NCBI RefSeq assembly: GCF_026226615.1
Contig: NZ_JAJAPB010000001.1
Location: 248,001 to 312,000, forward strand
Source: Geovibrio ferrireducens
GTDB taxonomy: Bacteria > Chrysiogenota > Deferribacteres > Deferribacterales > Geovibrionaceae
Direction: 5' to 3'
Length of the DNA: 64,000 nt
In this document: positions 35,798-45,186 of the stretch, piece by piece
How the letters are laid out: every line of letters begins with the position of its first letter
Numbering within the stretch: the first letter of the stretch is position 1
Position numbers and translations under genes: made by a program
Notes under the pieces: model-generated
What the model was told of the DNA's origin: nothing
Database searches by the model: none
What the model saw: only the letters and a program-made list of their open reading frames with translations

Positions 35798-35891
35798 ACG
35801 AAAAAAACAACCTCCTGTGTTTTTTTCGTACACGCTCGCGCCGCATACATGCGGCTTCGCTGCGCACGGCGCAGTTCCTTCCATGGAACTG
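35798..35891 (+). repeat. Three-hairpin element, copy C, in the pilT leader
   Basis: h3 ACGAAAAAAAC/GTTTTTTTCGT with loop AACCTCCTGT (35798-35829), linker ACACGCTCGCG (35830-35840), h2 CCGCAT/ATGCGG (35841-35854), linker CTTCGCT plus GCGCACGGCG (35855-35871), h1 CAGTTCC/GGAACTG with loop TTCCAT (35872-35891). h3 lies about 10 bases upstream of the pilT ribosome site. Confidence 0.9.
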
Positions 35892-36210
35892 TTGTATATC
35901 GTCACTGCGAACCCCTAAGAGTCATTCTGAGCGGAAACGAAGAATCTCTCAGCATCCAACCATGAGATCCTTCACTCTGTTCAGGATGACTGCGTCAGTG
36001 TCATCGACAACTCCCTCATTGGAACTGTTGTATTATCGTCACTGCAAACCCCGAACCGTCATTCTGAGCGGAAGCGAAGAATCTCTCAGTATCCAAACCA
36101 GAGATCCTTCACTCTGTTCAGGATGACTGCGTCAGCCAAACTCCCTCCTTTTTCAAAGGAGGGGCGAGGAGGATTTTCAAAAATCCCTATGCAGAAAACT
36201 TATCTAAATT
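35892..36210. repeat. Tandem intergenic repeats between pilT and recA
   Basis: No gene. Two direct copies of a block of about 135 bases begin with GGAACTGTTGTAT at about 35885 and 36019. Each contains TCATTCTGAGCGGAA...GAAGAATCTCTCAG and ends GAGATCCTTCACTC...TCAGGATGACTGCG. The ends TCATTCTGA and TCAGGATGA are nearly inverted. A CTCCCTCC...GGAGG hairpin follows at about 36141-36163. Such sequences resemble interspersed repeats found across many bacteria. Confidence 0.8.
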
Positions 36211-37224
36211 CTACCCTTCTTCTTTTTCGGCGGCAACGGCGATTCCGTAGTGCGTCCTGACTTTGGAGTCAATCTCCTTAGCCACCTCAGGGTTAGCGGT
36301 CAGAAACGCCCTTGCGTTCTCCTTGCCCTGACCCAGCTTGGTATCTCCGTAGCTGAACCATGCGCCCGCCTTGTTGATTATATCAAGCTTGGCGCCGAGG
36401 TCTATAAGCACGCCGATTTTGGAAACGCCTTCTCCGTAGAGTATGTCAAACTCCGCCACTTTGAATGGGGGAGCGACTTTGTTTTTAACAATCTTCGCCG
36501 TACCCTGGTTGCCTACCTGCTCATCCTTCTCCTTAAGTGCGGAGCTTTTCTTAATTTCCATACGGACAGAGGCGTAAAATTTAAGTGCGTTACCGCCCGT
36601 TGTTGTTTCCGGGTTGCCGTAAACAACGCCTATTTTGGAGCGTGTCTGGTTTATGAAAATGAGTGATGTCTTTGATTTGTTAACGATACCGGCAAGTTTT
36701 CTCAGCGCCTGACTCATAAGCCTTGCCTGGAGACCCATGTGTGAATCGCCCATTTCGCCCTCTATCTCCGCTCTGGGAGTGAGCGCCGCGACGGAGTCCA
36801 CAACTATTATGTCAATAGCGCCGGAGCGCACAAGGGTTTCACATATTTCAAGGGCTGCCTCGCCGCTGTCCGGCTGGCTGACAATGAGGTTGTCCGTATC
36901 AACGCCGATCGCCTTCGCATAAACAGGGTCAAGGGCATGCTCCGCATCTATGAATGCGGCTATTCCGCCCGCTCTCTGAGCTTCGGCTATTGTGTGGAGA
37001 GCGATTGTTGTTTTACCGGATGATTCGCTGCCGTATATCTCAACTATACGGCCTCTGGGTATTCCCCCGACTCCGAGGGCTATATCTATGGACAGAACGC
37101 CCGTGGAGATAACAGGAAGCTTTTCAACTGCACGGTCACCGAGACGCATAACCGCCCCTTTGCCGAAATCTTTCTCTATTTTACCCATGGCAAGGTCTAG
37201 GGCTTTCCTTTTCTCTGCATCCAT
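36211..37224 (-). CDS. recA: Recombinase RecA
   Basis: 337 residues. Walker [10 protein letters not shown] (residues about 64-72), the DNA-binding loops around [15 protein letters not shown] and [34 protein letters not shown], and the LdxGeG-like [12 protein letters not shown]. Central recombinase and SOS coprotease. No LexA-type operator was recognised upstream; the leader is instead duplicated around element copy D. Confidence 0.99.
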   Translation of the reverse strand: MDAEKRKALDLAMGKIEKDFGKGAVMRLGDRAVEKLPVISTGVLSIDIALGVGGIPRGRIVEIYGSESSGKTTIALHTIAEAQRAGGIAAFIDAEHALDPVYAKAIGVDTDNLIVSQPDSGEAALEICETLVRSGAIDIIVVDSVAALTPRAEIEGEMGDSHMGLQARLMSQALRKLAGIVNKSKTSLIFINQTRSKIGVVYGNPETTTGGNALKFYASVRMEIKKSSALKEKDEQVGNQGTAKIVKNKVAPPFKVAEFDILYGEGVSKIGVLIDLGAKLDIINKAGAWFSYGDTKLGQGKENARAFLTANPEVAKEIDSKVRTHYGIAVAAEKEEG

Positions 37225-37225
37225 A

Positions 37226-37438
37226 TTTTACAGGCTCCTTAATTTATATTTTTACAAGTTCATAACTTAATTTACGGCGCACAATCCGAATCTGCACATC
37301 CTGTCAGATTCAGATTAACGCTCGCGCCCTGCAAAGCATGGCTCCGCTGCGCACGGCGCAACTCCATCCATGGAGTTGTTTGTATGCCTTTTTACAGGCT
37401 CCTTAATTTATATTTTTAACAAGTTCATAACCTTATTT
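37226..37438. repeat. Direct duplication of the recA leader flanking element copy D
   Basis: Segments 37226-37273 and 37390-37438 are nearly identical over about 47 bases (both begin TTTTACAGGCTCCTTAATTT and continue through AAGTTCATAAC). The left copy carries the recA ribosome site (AAGGAGCC on the minus strand); the right copy ends over the stop codon of cinA. The element at 37283-37378 sits between the two. Confidence 0.88.
37283..37378 (+). repeat. Three-hairpin element, copy D, between recA and cinA
   Basis: h3 AATCCGAATCTG/CAGATTCAGATT (one mismatch) with loop CACATCCTGT (37283-37316), linker AACGCTCGCG, imperfect h2 CCCTGC/GCATGG with loop AAA (37327-37341), linker CTCCGCT plus GCGCACGGCG, h1 CAACTCC/GGAGTTG with loop ATCCAT (37359-37378). 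Confidence 0.88.
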
Positions 37439-38656
37439 CAGCAAATCTATCAGCCATGCAAAGGCGGTCTTAACGCTGCGCTCCCTGATCGCCGGTCTGT
37501 CGCCGGAGAAGCCGTAGCCCTTCACCTCTGTTTTTCCGTTCACACTCACAGCTATGAACACAGTGCCCACAGGCTTTTCATCCGTTCCGCCGTCAGGCCC
37601 TGCTATGCCTGTAACAGCGGCTGCGCAGTCCGTTCCGAGCAGCTTTTTTGCACCCTCAGCCATGGCAAGGGCGCATTCCGCGCTCACAGCGCCGTGCGCC
37701 TCTATGACATCCGCCGGAACACCGAGGAGATTTATCTTAACATCATTGGAATATGACACTACTGAGCCCTTGAAAACAGCAGAGCTTCCGGAAACAGAGG
37801 TAATCTCAGCACCCAGCATGCCCCCTGTGCAGCTTTCAGCGAAGCCCGCAGTGAGCCCCTTCTCCTTAAGCATGCGCACCAGACGCGCCGGGAAGGTTTC
37901 GTCCCCGTAGCCGATAAAGTTATTCTCAAACGGTTTTCTCACCGCTTCTGCAAAGTTCTGCACAGCTTCCTCATCAAAGCCGCGCACCTTTACCAGTATG
38001 TCCCCTTTGCCGACATTGATTATGCAGTCTATCCCGTCCGGTATACCCAGTTCGCGGATAACATCATCAACCTCGGACTCCGGCTTGCCCGCTATGCGCA
38101 GATCGCGGATATGGCGCTCCCTGAGAGGGAAAAGCTCATGCAGCCACGGCAGAACCTGCTCATCGAACATGGGCTTCATCTCATAGGGAATGCCCGGCAT
38201 GGAGATTATTCTTGCGCCTCCGCATTGAACGGAGAACCCGAAGGCTGTCCCCATGCGGTTAAAGAAGGTTCTGCACCCTTCGGGGAGCTTCGCCTGATGA
38301 AAGTGGTTTTCCTTGAGGTTTATGCCGAACTTGGCGAGACGTTTTTTTATGTGCTCAAGCTGCTCTTCGTTCAGAATGTAGTTTTTTCCGGCAACACGGC
38401 TGACCACCTCAGCCGTAAGGTCATCAAATGTGGGACCAAGACCGCCGGTGGTGATGATCAGATCATACTTTTCCGCTGCTTCCAGAAAGAGTTCCGCCAT
38501 TCTGTCCATATTGTCGGGCAGAAGGCGGACATCCTCCACATTTATTCCGTGCTTAACAAGACGGGAGCCTATCCACGCCGAATTGGTGTCGGTAATGCTC
38601 CCTTCAAGCAGTTCGCTTCCGATGGCGAACACGGCCGCTGTTACAGTATTATCCAC
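37433..38656 (-). CDS. cinA: CinA family protein (nicotinamide-nucleotide amidase / ADP-ribose pyrophosphatase-like)
   Basis: 407 residues. An N-terminal MoaB/MogA-like domain (IGSELLEGSITDTNSAWI and TTGGLGPTFDD) is followed by a C-terminal CinA amidase domain (AESCTGGMLGAEITSVSGSSAVFKGSVVSYSN, TGIAGPDGGTDEKPVGTVFIA). This two-domain form recycles pyridine nucleotide by-products and is often adjacent to recA, as here. The start overlaps the end of pgpA by 16 bases. Confidence 0.94.
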   Translation of the reverse strand: MDNTVTAAVFAIGSELLEGSITDTNSAWIGSRLVKHGINVEDVRLLPDNMDRMAELFLEAAEKYDLIITTGGLGPTFDDLTAEVVSRVAGKNYILNEEQLEHIKKRLAKFGINLKENHFHQAKLPEGCRTFFNRMGTAFGFSVQCGGARIISMPGIPYEMKPMFDEQVLPWLHELFPLRERHIRDLRIAGKPESEVDDVIRELGIPDGIDCIINVGKGDILVKVRGFDEEAVQNFAEAVRKPFENNFIGYGDETFPARLVRMLKEKGLTAGFAESCTGGMLGAEITSVSGSSAVFKGSVVSYSNDVKINLLGVPADVIEAHGAVSAECALAMAEGAKKLLGTDCAAAVTGIAGPDGGTDEKPVGTVFIAVSVNGKTEVKGYGFSGDRPAIRERSVKTAFAWLIDLLK

Positions 38657-39102
38657 AGCAGACCTTTGAGCACAAGGAGCGCGCCTATGGAGTAAACCGC
38701 CGCTCCTATGTCATCCAGCATAACGGCAATTCCGCCGCCGATCTCTTCAAGCTTTCCGATGGGGTGCGGTTTCACTATATCAAATATGCGGAACAGCACA
38801 AACGCCCAGAAAAGGTTGTTGAGCGAGTTCTGAAAAAACAGCATGAGAAAGTAATAGGCGGCTATTTCGTCTATTACCACTTCAGGAGCGTCTTTCTCCC
38901 CTGTGGTTCTCTCATGGTATTCGGCGGCCAGAACACCCGCCGCGAACAGAATGATAAATAACATTATCTGGTAGAACAGGGAAAACCACCCTGTAAGAAC
39001 AACCAGACCTACGCCGGCCAGCGTGCCTGCTGTGCCCGGTGCGTATGGACTTCTGCCCGAATAGAAACCGGTAGCGATAAAGTAAAGAATGTTGTGGATC
39101 AT
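38641..39102 (-). CDS. pgpA: Phosphatidylglycerophosphatase A
   Basis: 153 residues with the PgpA signature: GFYSGRSPYAPGTAGTLAG near the N-terminus, PEVVIDEIAAYYFLM (acidic metal site) and FRIFDIVKPHPIGKLEE, set among four hydrophobic segments. Dephosphorylates phosphatidylglycerol phosphate in the inner membrane. It occupies the position after hisA where hisF often lies. Confidence 0.94.
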   Translation of the reverse strand: MIHNILYFIATGFYSGRSPYAPGTAGTLAGVGLVVLTGWFSLFYQIMLFIILFAAGVLAAEYHERTTGEKDAPEVVIDEIAAYYFLMLFFQNSLNNLFWAFVLFRIFDIVKPHPIGKLEEIGGGIAVMLDDIGAAVYSIGALLVLKGLLWIIL

Positions 39103-39179
39103 GTTAGTCAGTACCCCAGAGCCTCATTAGTTAAAGTTTCAGTGACGCGCATCATGCCGCCCTGAACATTTTATTGAAA

Positions 39180-39902
39180 TCACCCCGCTATGGAGGCGGC
39201 TTCTTTTAAGTCTATCGTACCCTCATAAAAGGCTTTTCCGGCTATGGTTCCCTTTATGTTCGGATGTTTAAGCCCGTACAGGGCCCTGACATCACTTATA
39301 TCTTTCAGCCCGCCGGAGGCTATGACACCCCACGGGCTTTTGTCCGCAAGGGCGGCTGTGGCTTCTATGTTAAGCCCCTGAAGCATGCCGTCACGGCTGA
39401 TGTCCGTATAGATTACGCTTTCTATGCTGTAGCCTGCGTAGGTTTTCAGCACATCCTCCGCCTTTGTCTCGCTGGTTTCGTACCAGCCTTCGGTGGCAAC
39501 ATAGCCGTCCTTGGCATCTACTCCCAGTATAATCCTGTCCGGATAAGTTTCAGCGGCTTTTTTCACAAACTCCGGATCTTTTATCACAACAGTGCCCAGA
39601 ATTGCGTATTTCACGCCTATGTCAAAGTATGCTTTTATCCTGTCCATATTGCGGATTCCGCCGCCGACCTCTATCTCCATATCCGCTTTTTTTATTATGC
39701 GCTTTATGGTTTCAAAGTTGGTCATCTCACCCTTTTTGGCTCCGTCCAGATCCACAATGTGGAGCCGTTTTATCCCCAGTTCGCGGAACTGAACCGCGGC
39801 CTCAGCAGGGTCGTCAAAGTATATCTTATAGTCGTCCATATCCCCCTGACGGAGGCGGACAGCCTTTCCGCCGAGAAGGTCGATAGCCGGAATTATCAGC
39901 AT
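39180..39902 (-). CDS. hisA: Phosphoribosylformimino-5-aminoimidazole carboxamide ribotide isomerase HisA
   Basis: About 240 residues from ATG at 39902 (MLIIPAIDLLGGKAVRLRQGD), with GGGGAG upstream in the end of hisH; the ATG overlaps the hisH stop region. Half-barrel repeats with catalytic Asp in IPAID and in YTDISRDG, and phosphate loops EVGGGIR and ASGGLKD. Fourth step of histidine synthesis. hisF does not follow. Confidence 0.97.
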   Translation of the reverse strand: MLIIPAIDLLGGKAVRLRQGDMDDYKIYFDDPAEAAVQFRELGIKRLHIVDLDGAKKGEMTNFETIKRIIKKADMEIEVGGGIRNMDRIKAYFDIGVKYAILGTVVIKDPEFVKKAAETYPDRIILGVDAKDGYVATEGWYETSETKAEDVLKTYAGYSIESVIYTDISRDGMLQGLNIEATAALADKSPWGVIASGGLKDISDVRALYGLKHPNIKGTIAGKAFYEGTIDLKEAASIAG

Positions 39903-40525
39903 TTCCACTCCCCGAAATTTTTAAGCAGCCTGAGCCCCGTCGCCTGTGATTTTTCGGGGTGAAACTGGGTTGCGAATATATTATCCCTCGCAGCGGCGGC
40001 GGTGAACGTGACGCCGTATTCGCACTCTGCTGCGATTACGGATGAATCCTCCGACTGCACATAGTAGGAATGCACGAAGTACACCATATCGCCGTCATTT
40101 ATACCTTTCAGCACAGGGTGCTCCTTCTGTTTTATGCTGAGGCTGTTCCAGCCCATGTGCGGAATCTTCATCCCCTGTTTAACTATTTCACCCGGAAACT
40201 TCTGCACTGAACCCCGGAAAATACCTAGGCCGTCATGCTCGCCGAACTCATAGCTTTTATCAAACAGCATCTGCATTCCCACACATATGCCTAAAAACGG
40301 TCTGCCGGAATCTATAACTCCGAGAACAGTTTCCCTCAGCCCGGCTTTTTCAAGCCCGCCGACACAGTCACCGAATGCGCCGACACCGGGCAGAACTACT
40401 TTATGGGCGGATTTTATAATTTGCGCATCAGAGGTGACCACCGCATCGTAGCCGAGGCTTTCAAACGCCTTCTGCACACTGCGGAGGTTACCCGCCTCAT
40501 AGTCTATGACAGCGATTTTACTCAC
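39896..40525 (-). CDS. hisH: Imidazole glycerol phosphate synthase glutaminase subunit HisH
   Basis: 209 residues. Class I glutamine amidotransferase: oxyanion strand and PGVGAFGDCV, catalytic Cys in FLGICVGMQMLF (about residue 81), and HPEKS with the His-Glu of the triad near the C-terminus. It feeds ammonia to HisF. The start overlaps hisB by 8 bases. Confidence 0.97.
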   Translation of the reverse strand: MSKIAVIDYEAGNLRSVQKAFESLGYDAVVTSDAQIIKSAHKVVLPGVGAFGDCVGGLEKAGLRETVLGVIDSGRPFLGICVGMQMLFDKSYEFGEHDGLGIFRGSVQKFPGEIVKQGMKIPHMGWNSLSIKQKEHPVLKGINDGDMVYFVHSYYVQSEDSSVIAAECEYGVTFTAAAARDNIFATQFHPEKSQATGLRLLKNFGEWKC

Positions 40526-41111
40526 TTAACGTTCCCTTGGTGGACATTATTCTGTCCGATTCAACAACAACAGCATCTTTTATAGATCTGGCAACAGCCT
40601 TGAAAATTCCTTCTATTATGTGGTGGGTATTACGGCCGAATCTCTTTATTATGTGCAGGTTTACCGAGGCACGGTCAGCAAAGGCCTTGAAAAATTCCTC
40701 CACAAGCTCGGTCTCAAAACTACCCACACGCACAGCCTGAATATCAGCGGCATAGTTGAGGTATGTCCTCCCGCTGAAATCTATTGCGCATTCTATAAGG
40801 GTTTCATCCATGGGGAGAAGGAAAAAACCGTAACGCCTTATTCCTTTTTTATCGCCGAGAGCTTTCTTAAACGCATCGCCGAGGCATATTCCTATGTCCT
40901 CCACCGTGTGATGGTCGTCCACGTTGGTATCGCCTTTTGCGATCACTTCGAGGTCAAAGCCCCCGTGACGCGCGAAAAGCTCCAGCATGTGGTTGAGAAA
41001 GCCCACGCCTGTGGTTATTTTGCTCTCGCCTGAACCGTCTATGTTCAGCTTAAGGTAAATATCCGTTTCGTTTGTTTTTCTGGTAATTTCCGCGATGCGG
41101 TTTTGGTTCAT
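40518..41111 (-). CDS. hisB: Imidazoleglycerol-phosphate dehydratase HisB
   Basis: 197 residues, single-function form. Manganese-site motifs GFLNHMLELFARHGGFDL, DDHHTVEDIGICLGDA and the repeat ASVNLHIIKRFGRNTHHIIEGIFKA are all present. GGGAGG stands 10 bases before the ATG. It is the first gene of hisB-hisH-hisA-pgpA. A weak TATAAC box is visible about 45 bases upstream but no convincing -35. Confidence 0.97.
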   Translation of the reverse strand: MNQNRIAEITRKTNETDIYLKLNIDGSGESKITTGVGFLNHMLELFARHGGFDLEVIAKGDTNVDDHHTVEDIGICLGDAFKKALGDKKGIRRYGFFLLPMDETLIECAIDFSGRTYLNYAADIQAVRVGSFETELVEEFFKAFADRASVNLHIIKRFGRNTHHIIEGIFKAVARSIKDAVVVESDRIMSTKGTLSE

Positions 41112-41291
41112 TTCGGGTTAACCTCCCTAAGGCATGCGGGCAAGCATGTTATAAGAGTGTCATAAGTGGTGCGGACAGTCTGTTTTCCCTTTATTTTTAA
41201 CGGATTTTATCATACATTACCGAAAAATAAATAACTATTTTCCTTTATCGGAAAAGCTGCCTGAGTCCGTTTTTCCCCTGCGGAGCCGCAA

Positions 41292-42182
41292 ATGAAATAC
41301 TATAAAAATCTTCAGAAAAGCTACGACGTTGCAGAAGATGATCTGCGCAATATTGCCTCCCTCAAAGAGATTATGGAAAAACATAAGGAAGACTTTGTAA
41401 GAGATGTCTTTGAGAGCTTCACAAAAAAGTTCCGCCTGCCGGACAGCGTGTACCCTGTTGTGCTGGCAAAGCACAGAGAGTTTCTTTTAACATGGTACGA
41501 CAGGTTTTTTGAAGCCAGACTGAACAATGCATACCTCGCATACCTCGAAAAATTCGGCAATCTCCAGAAGAAATATGAAATAGACTATGAATGGATAAAC
41601 GCCATGATGAGCTATATCCGCCTGTGGATTCACGAACGTATTTTTCAGAGTCTGGACGATGACGTGTACAGAAAAAATATTCTCTTAAGCGTTCATAAAT
41701 TTATGGATATAAATGTTGATGCCGTCAATTACGCTTTCTGCGAAAACAAAATCAGGGAATATACATCTATATTCAGTATAAAGAACTTTGTGGTTTCCGT
41801 TTCGGAGAAGTTTTCCTTCCTCATGCACACGCTGATGGTGGGCATACTGATCATAATGACGGCCGCCGCCGCTGTGCTCTTCGGGATTGAGATACTGCAT
41901 CTGCTGGAGGAAAACGCGGACAAGGTTCTTATTACCGCTCTGGGCTCGCTGCTTATTATCTGGGTTCTGGTGGAGCTTCTCCACACGGAGATCCAGATGC
42001 TGAAAGGGGGCAAGTTCAAGATAAGCATTTTCATCGGTGTGGCGCTCATCGCGTTCATCCGTGACCTGCTCATCATAACGCTTAAGCACGAAACATCCAA
42101 TCCGATGACATACGGATTTGTTCTGGTATCAATAGCGGTACTGGGAGTAATATACTGGATGATTACAAAAACGGAAAAATAA
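41292..42182 (+). CDS. Globin-sensor-like N-terminal domain fused to a PsiE-like four-helix membrane domain
   Basis: 296 residues. Residues 1-150 are all-helical and follow the protoglobin/globin-coupled-sensor pattern ([66 protein letters not shown]). In haem-binding members the segment equivalent to FGNLQ (88-92) ends in the proximal His; here it is Gln92. The C-terminal half has four membrane helices (about 178-198, 211-230, 244-260, 272-290) with the PsiE-like [34 protein letters not shown]. The SD lies inside a small palindrome TGCGGAGCCGCA (41279-41290) just before the ATG. secA follows after 14 bases. Function unknown; a membrane signalling role is inference. Confidence 0.65.
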   Translation: MKYYKNLQKSYDVAEDDLRNIASLKEIMEKHKEDFVRDVFESFTKKFRLPDSVYPVVLAKHREFLLTWYDRFFEARLNNAYLAYLEKFGNLQKKYEIDYEWINAMMSYIRLWIHERIFQSLDDDVYRKNILLSVHKFMDINVDAVNYAFCENKIREYTSIFSIKNFVVSVSEKFSFLMHTLMVGILIIMTAAAAVLFGIEILHLLEENADKVLITALGSLLIIWVLVELLHTEIQMLKGGKFKISIFIGVALIAFIRDLLIITLKHETSNPMTYGFVLVSIAVLGVIYWMITKTEK

Positions 42183-42196
42183 AGGAAGGTCAAAGG

Positions 42197-44800
42197 ATGA
42201 TTAAAGAACTGGCGAAAAAACTGTTCGGCGACTTTAACCAGAGATACCTGAAAAAGGTAGCAGGTGTTGTCGATAAAATAAACTCTCTTGAGGCGGTTTT
42301 CGAAAGAAAATCCATCGAGGAGCTTAAAACCTCCACTGCGGAGTTCCGCAGAAGGCTGGAAAACGGGGAAAGCATTGACGATCTCCTTCCTGAGGCATTC
42401 GCCGCCGTCAGAGAAGTGAGCAAACGCAGAATGAACATGAGGCATTTCGATGTTCAGCTCATAGGCGGTTACGCTCTGCACAAAGGCAGAATATCAGAGA
42501 TGAAAACCGGTGAGGGTAAAACCCTTGTGGCTACTCTCGCCCTTTATCTCAATGCACTTGAGGGCAAGGGCGCGCACCTTGTCACCGTGAATGACTATCT
42601 GGCAAGGCGTGATGCGCAGTGGATGAGCCCGATTTACATCACCCTCGGCCTCAGTGTGGGTATCATACAGCATGAGGCATCATCGCTTGTGGAGTGGGAG
42701 AACGAAGACGCACTCACCACAAAAATCACCCCATGCACCAGAAAAGACGCATACGCCGCAGACATAACCTACGGAACCAACAACGAATTCGGGTTTGACT
42801 ATCTGCGTGACAACATGAAGCTCTCCGTGAATGACATGTCCCAGAGAAAGCTTCACTACGCCATAGTGGATGAAGTGGACAGTATTCTTATAGACGAAGC
42901 AAGAACGCCCCTGATCATCAGCGGACCCACAGACATATCCACCAATGTTTACTACAAAATTGACGAGGTAATCCGCCAGCTTGCCCCGGAGACATCCTAT
43001 AAAGTTGACGAGAAAAGACGCGATGTTCAGCTCCTGGATGCGGGCATAAACTCAATCGAGAAAACCCTCGGACTGGAAAACCTTTTTGATGTCGCCAATG
43101 TTGATACTCTCCACTATGTAAACAACTCACTTAAGGCTCACGCAGTTTTCAAGCGTGACAAAGATTATGTTGTGGAAAACGGCAAGGTTATCATTGTTGA
43201 TGAGTTTACCGGCAGGCTCATGCCCGGAAGAAGATACTCCGACGGGCAGCACCAGGCAATAGAGGCCAAGGAGCAGGTGGTAATAGAGAACGAGAACCAG
43301 ACTCTGGCCTCCATCACCTTCCAGAACTATTTCCGCATGTACGCCAAGCTTGCGGGTATGACGGGTACAGCCGCCACAGAAGCTGGCGAGTTCATGCAGA
43401 TATACAACCTCGGCGTTGTAAGCATACCCACTCACCGCAAAATGGTGCGTAATGACAGGGCTGACGTTATCTACAAAACCGCCCGCGAGAAGTACGAAGC
43501 TATCATAGCCGAAATAGAAGAGATGAACAAACTCGGCCGCCCCGTTCTTGTGGGCACATCATCCATTGAAAAATCCGAGCTTGTCAGCAAAATGCTTGAG
43601 AAAAGAAAGATTAAGCATGAAGTCCTCAACGCCAAGCACCACGAACGCGAAGCGCAGATAGTTGCCCTCGCCGGACAGAAAAACGCAGTCACCATCGCCA
43701 CCAACATGGCGGGACGAGGAACGGACATCAAGCTGGGTGAAGGCGTTCTTGATCTCGGCGGTCTTCATATTCTCGGCACTGAACGAAACGAATCCAGAAG
43801 GATAGACAATCAGCTCAGAGGCCGTGCCGGCCGTCAGGGGGATGCGGGTTCATCAAGATTCTTCCTCAGCCTTGAGGATGACCTTATGCGCATCTTCGGT
43901 TCCGAAAAAATCTCCTACATTATGAACAAACTCGGCATGAAGGACGGAGAGCCCATTGAGCATAATATAATTTCCAAAGCCATAGAGAATGCCCAGAAAA
44001 AAGTTGAGGCAATGAACTTTGAGGTGCGTAAGTATCTGCTGGATTACGATAACGTAATGAACCAGCAGAGGACGATTGTCTACGGCCTCCGTAACAGCAT
44101 CCTCAATAAGGAGCAGGTGGAGGAAGTTGCCAGGGAAACCATAAACAATACCCTCAACTCTCTGTATGACGAATTTGTATCGGCGCACGAAAAGCCTGAT
44201 CTTGAAGGCTTCAATAAGGCGCTGAAGGAAACCTTCGCCATTGATGACATATCCACTGATGTCAAAAAGTCTGAGGATTTTCTCAATACTGCCGCTCAGA
44301 AAATCAAAGAGAAATTTGAAGCCAAAAAGGCCGAATTCGGCGAACACTACAGAGGCCTTTTCAGCTACCTGATGATAAGCATGCTGGATGACAAATGGAA
44401 GGAGCACCTGCTCAGCATGGATCACCTCCGTGACAGCGTGCGCCTCAGAGGCTACGGACAGAAAGATCCGCTCAACGAATATAAACGTGAGGCCTTCAAC
44501 CTCTTCGCAGGGCTCATGGACAGAGTATATTCCAACACCTGCCGCATTCTCTTCAACGTGAGAATGGGGCAGAAACAGGAAGACGTGGATCTTGAAAAGA
44601 AGGAACAGGAAAGGCAGAAAACCGCTAAAATATCCGAAGAACGCAGAGACGTACTCTCTGCCGCGCCCAAAGAGGAAAAAGCGAAACCTGTCAGGAGAGT
44701 GGTTCCCAAAGTCGGCAGAAACGATGACTGCCCATGCGGAAGCGGCAAAAAATATAAGAAATGCTGCGGTCAGAGCGAAGCAGACAGTGAAGATGTTTAA
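42197..44800 (+). CDS. secA: Protein translocase ATPase SecA
   Basis: 867 residues. Walker [18 protein letters not shown]-like [20 protein letters not shown], preprotein cross-linking and helical scaffold domains, motif [13 protein letters not shown] and [20 protein letters not shown]-terminal zinc tail [14 protein letters not shown] binds SecB and phospholipid. Drives Sec-dependent export at the inner membrane. GGAAGG precedes the ATG. It shares a transcript with the globin-like gene by spacing. Confidence 0.98.
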   Translation: MIKELAKKLFGDFNQRYLKKVAGVVDKINSLEAVFERKSIEELKTSTAEFRRRLENGESIDDLLPEAFAAVREVSKRRMNMRHFDVQLIGGYALHKGRISEMKTGEGKTLVATLALYLNALEGKGAHLVTVNDYLARRDAQWMSPIYITLGLSVGIIQHEASSLVEWENEDALTTKITPCTRKDAYAADITYGTNNEFGFDYLRDNMKLSVNDMSQRKLHYAIVDEVDSILIDEARTPLIISGPTDISTNVYYKIDEVIRQLAPETSYKVDEKRRDVQLLDAGINSIEKTLGLENLFDVANVDTLHYVNNSLKAHAVFKRDKDYVVENGKVIIVDEFTGRLMPGRRYSDGQHQAIEAKEQVVIENENQTLASITFQNYFRMYAKLAGMTGTAATEAGEFMQIYNLGVVSIPTHRKMVRNDRADVIYKTAREKYEAIIAEIEEMNKLGRPVLVGTSSIEKSELVSKMLEKRKIKHEVLNAKHHEREAQIVALAGQKNAVTIATNMAGRGTDIKLGEGVLDLGGLHILGTERNESRRIDNQLRGRAGRQGDAGSSRFFLSLEDDLMRIFGSEKISYIMNKLGMKDGEPIEHNIISKAIENAQKKVEAMNFEVRKYLLDYDNVMNQQRTIVYGLRNSILNKEQVEEVARETINNTLNSLYDEFVSAHEKPDLEGFNKALKETFAIDDISTDVKKSEDFLNTAAQKIKEKFEAKKAEFGEHYRGLFSYLMISMLDDKWKEHLLSMDHLRDSVRLRGYGQKDPLNEYKREAFNLFAGLMDRVYSNTCRILFNVRMGQKQEDVDLEKKEQERQKTAKISEERRDVLSAAPKEEKAKPVRRVVPKVGRNDDCPCGSGKKYKKCCGQSEADSEDV

Positions 44801-44848
44801 ATTCCGGGCATTTTGTTGCTAAATTAAGTATATAATTCAGAGTATTTG

Positions 44849-44880
44849 CGGGGGGCTTTTTCGATGGGAAAAGTCCCCCG
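44849..44880 (+). terminator. Terminator between convergent secA and azlD
   Basis: Stem CGGGGG-g-CTTTT / AAAAG-t-CCCCCG followed by GTTTTATTT on the plus strand, 48 bases after the secA stop. The A-run on the other side lets it also end azlCD transcription from the minus strand. Confidence 0.82.
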
Positions 44881-44886
44881 TTTTAT

Positions 44887-45186
44887 TTAAAGCAGAATAA
44901 GCAGAATATAAACTGCCGCAACACCGGAGGCGAATACAGCAATCAGGCTTCTGCCCAGAAATGCCAGAGCAGCGGAAACAGCTATTCCGCCCGCTGCGGC
45001 GATGGGCGGATTGACTGAAAACAATGCTCCGGGGAATATAAGCGCGCCGAGCGATGCATAGGGGATGAACCTGAGAAACCTGTTCAGCCACGGCGCGAGA
45101 CGCATATTTTTCAGAAAGACCATGGGCAGCATTCTGGGTATGTATGTCACCAGTGCCATGAGTATGATTATATTAAGCTTGCTCAT
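44887..45186 (-). CDS. azlD: AzlD-type branched-chain amino acid export subunit
   Basis: About 99 residues from ATG at 45186 (MSKLNIIILMALVTYIPRMLPM), the typical AzlD opening; the upstream extension of the frame overlaps azlC and is rejected. Three to four membrane helices with conserved FLKNMRLAPWLNRFLRFIPYASLGALIFPGAL. Small partner of AzlC in export of branched-chain amino acids and their analogues. The start overlaps the last codons of azlC. Confidence 0.92.
   Translation of the reverse strand: MSKLNIIILMALVTYIPRMLPMVFLKNMRLAPWLNRFLRFIPYASLGALIFPGALFSVNPPIAAAGGIAVSAALAFLGRSLIAVFASGVAAVYILLILL

Noticed and set aside
38649-38657. TTATCCACA, a perfect DnaA-box match
   Set aside because: A single box within the cinA-pgpA overlap, as is another within pilT near 34.88 kb; no cluster or AT-rich unwinding region, so not an origin.
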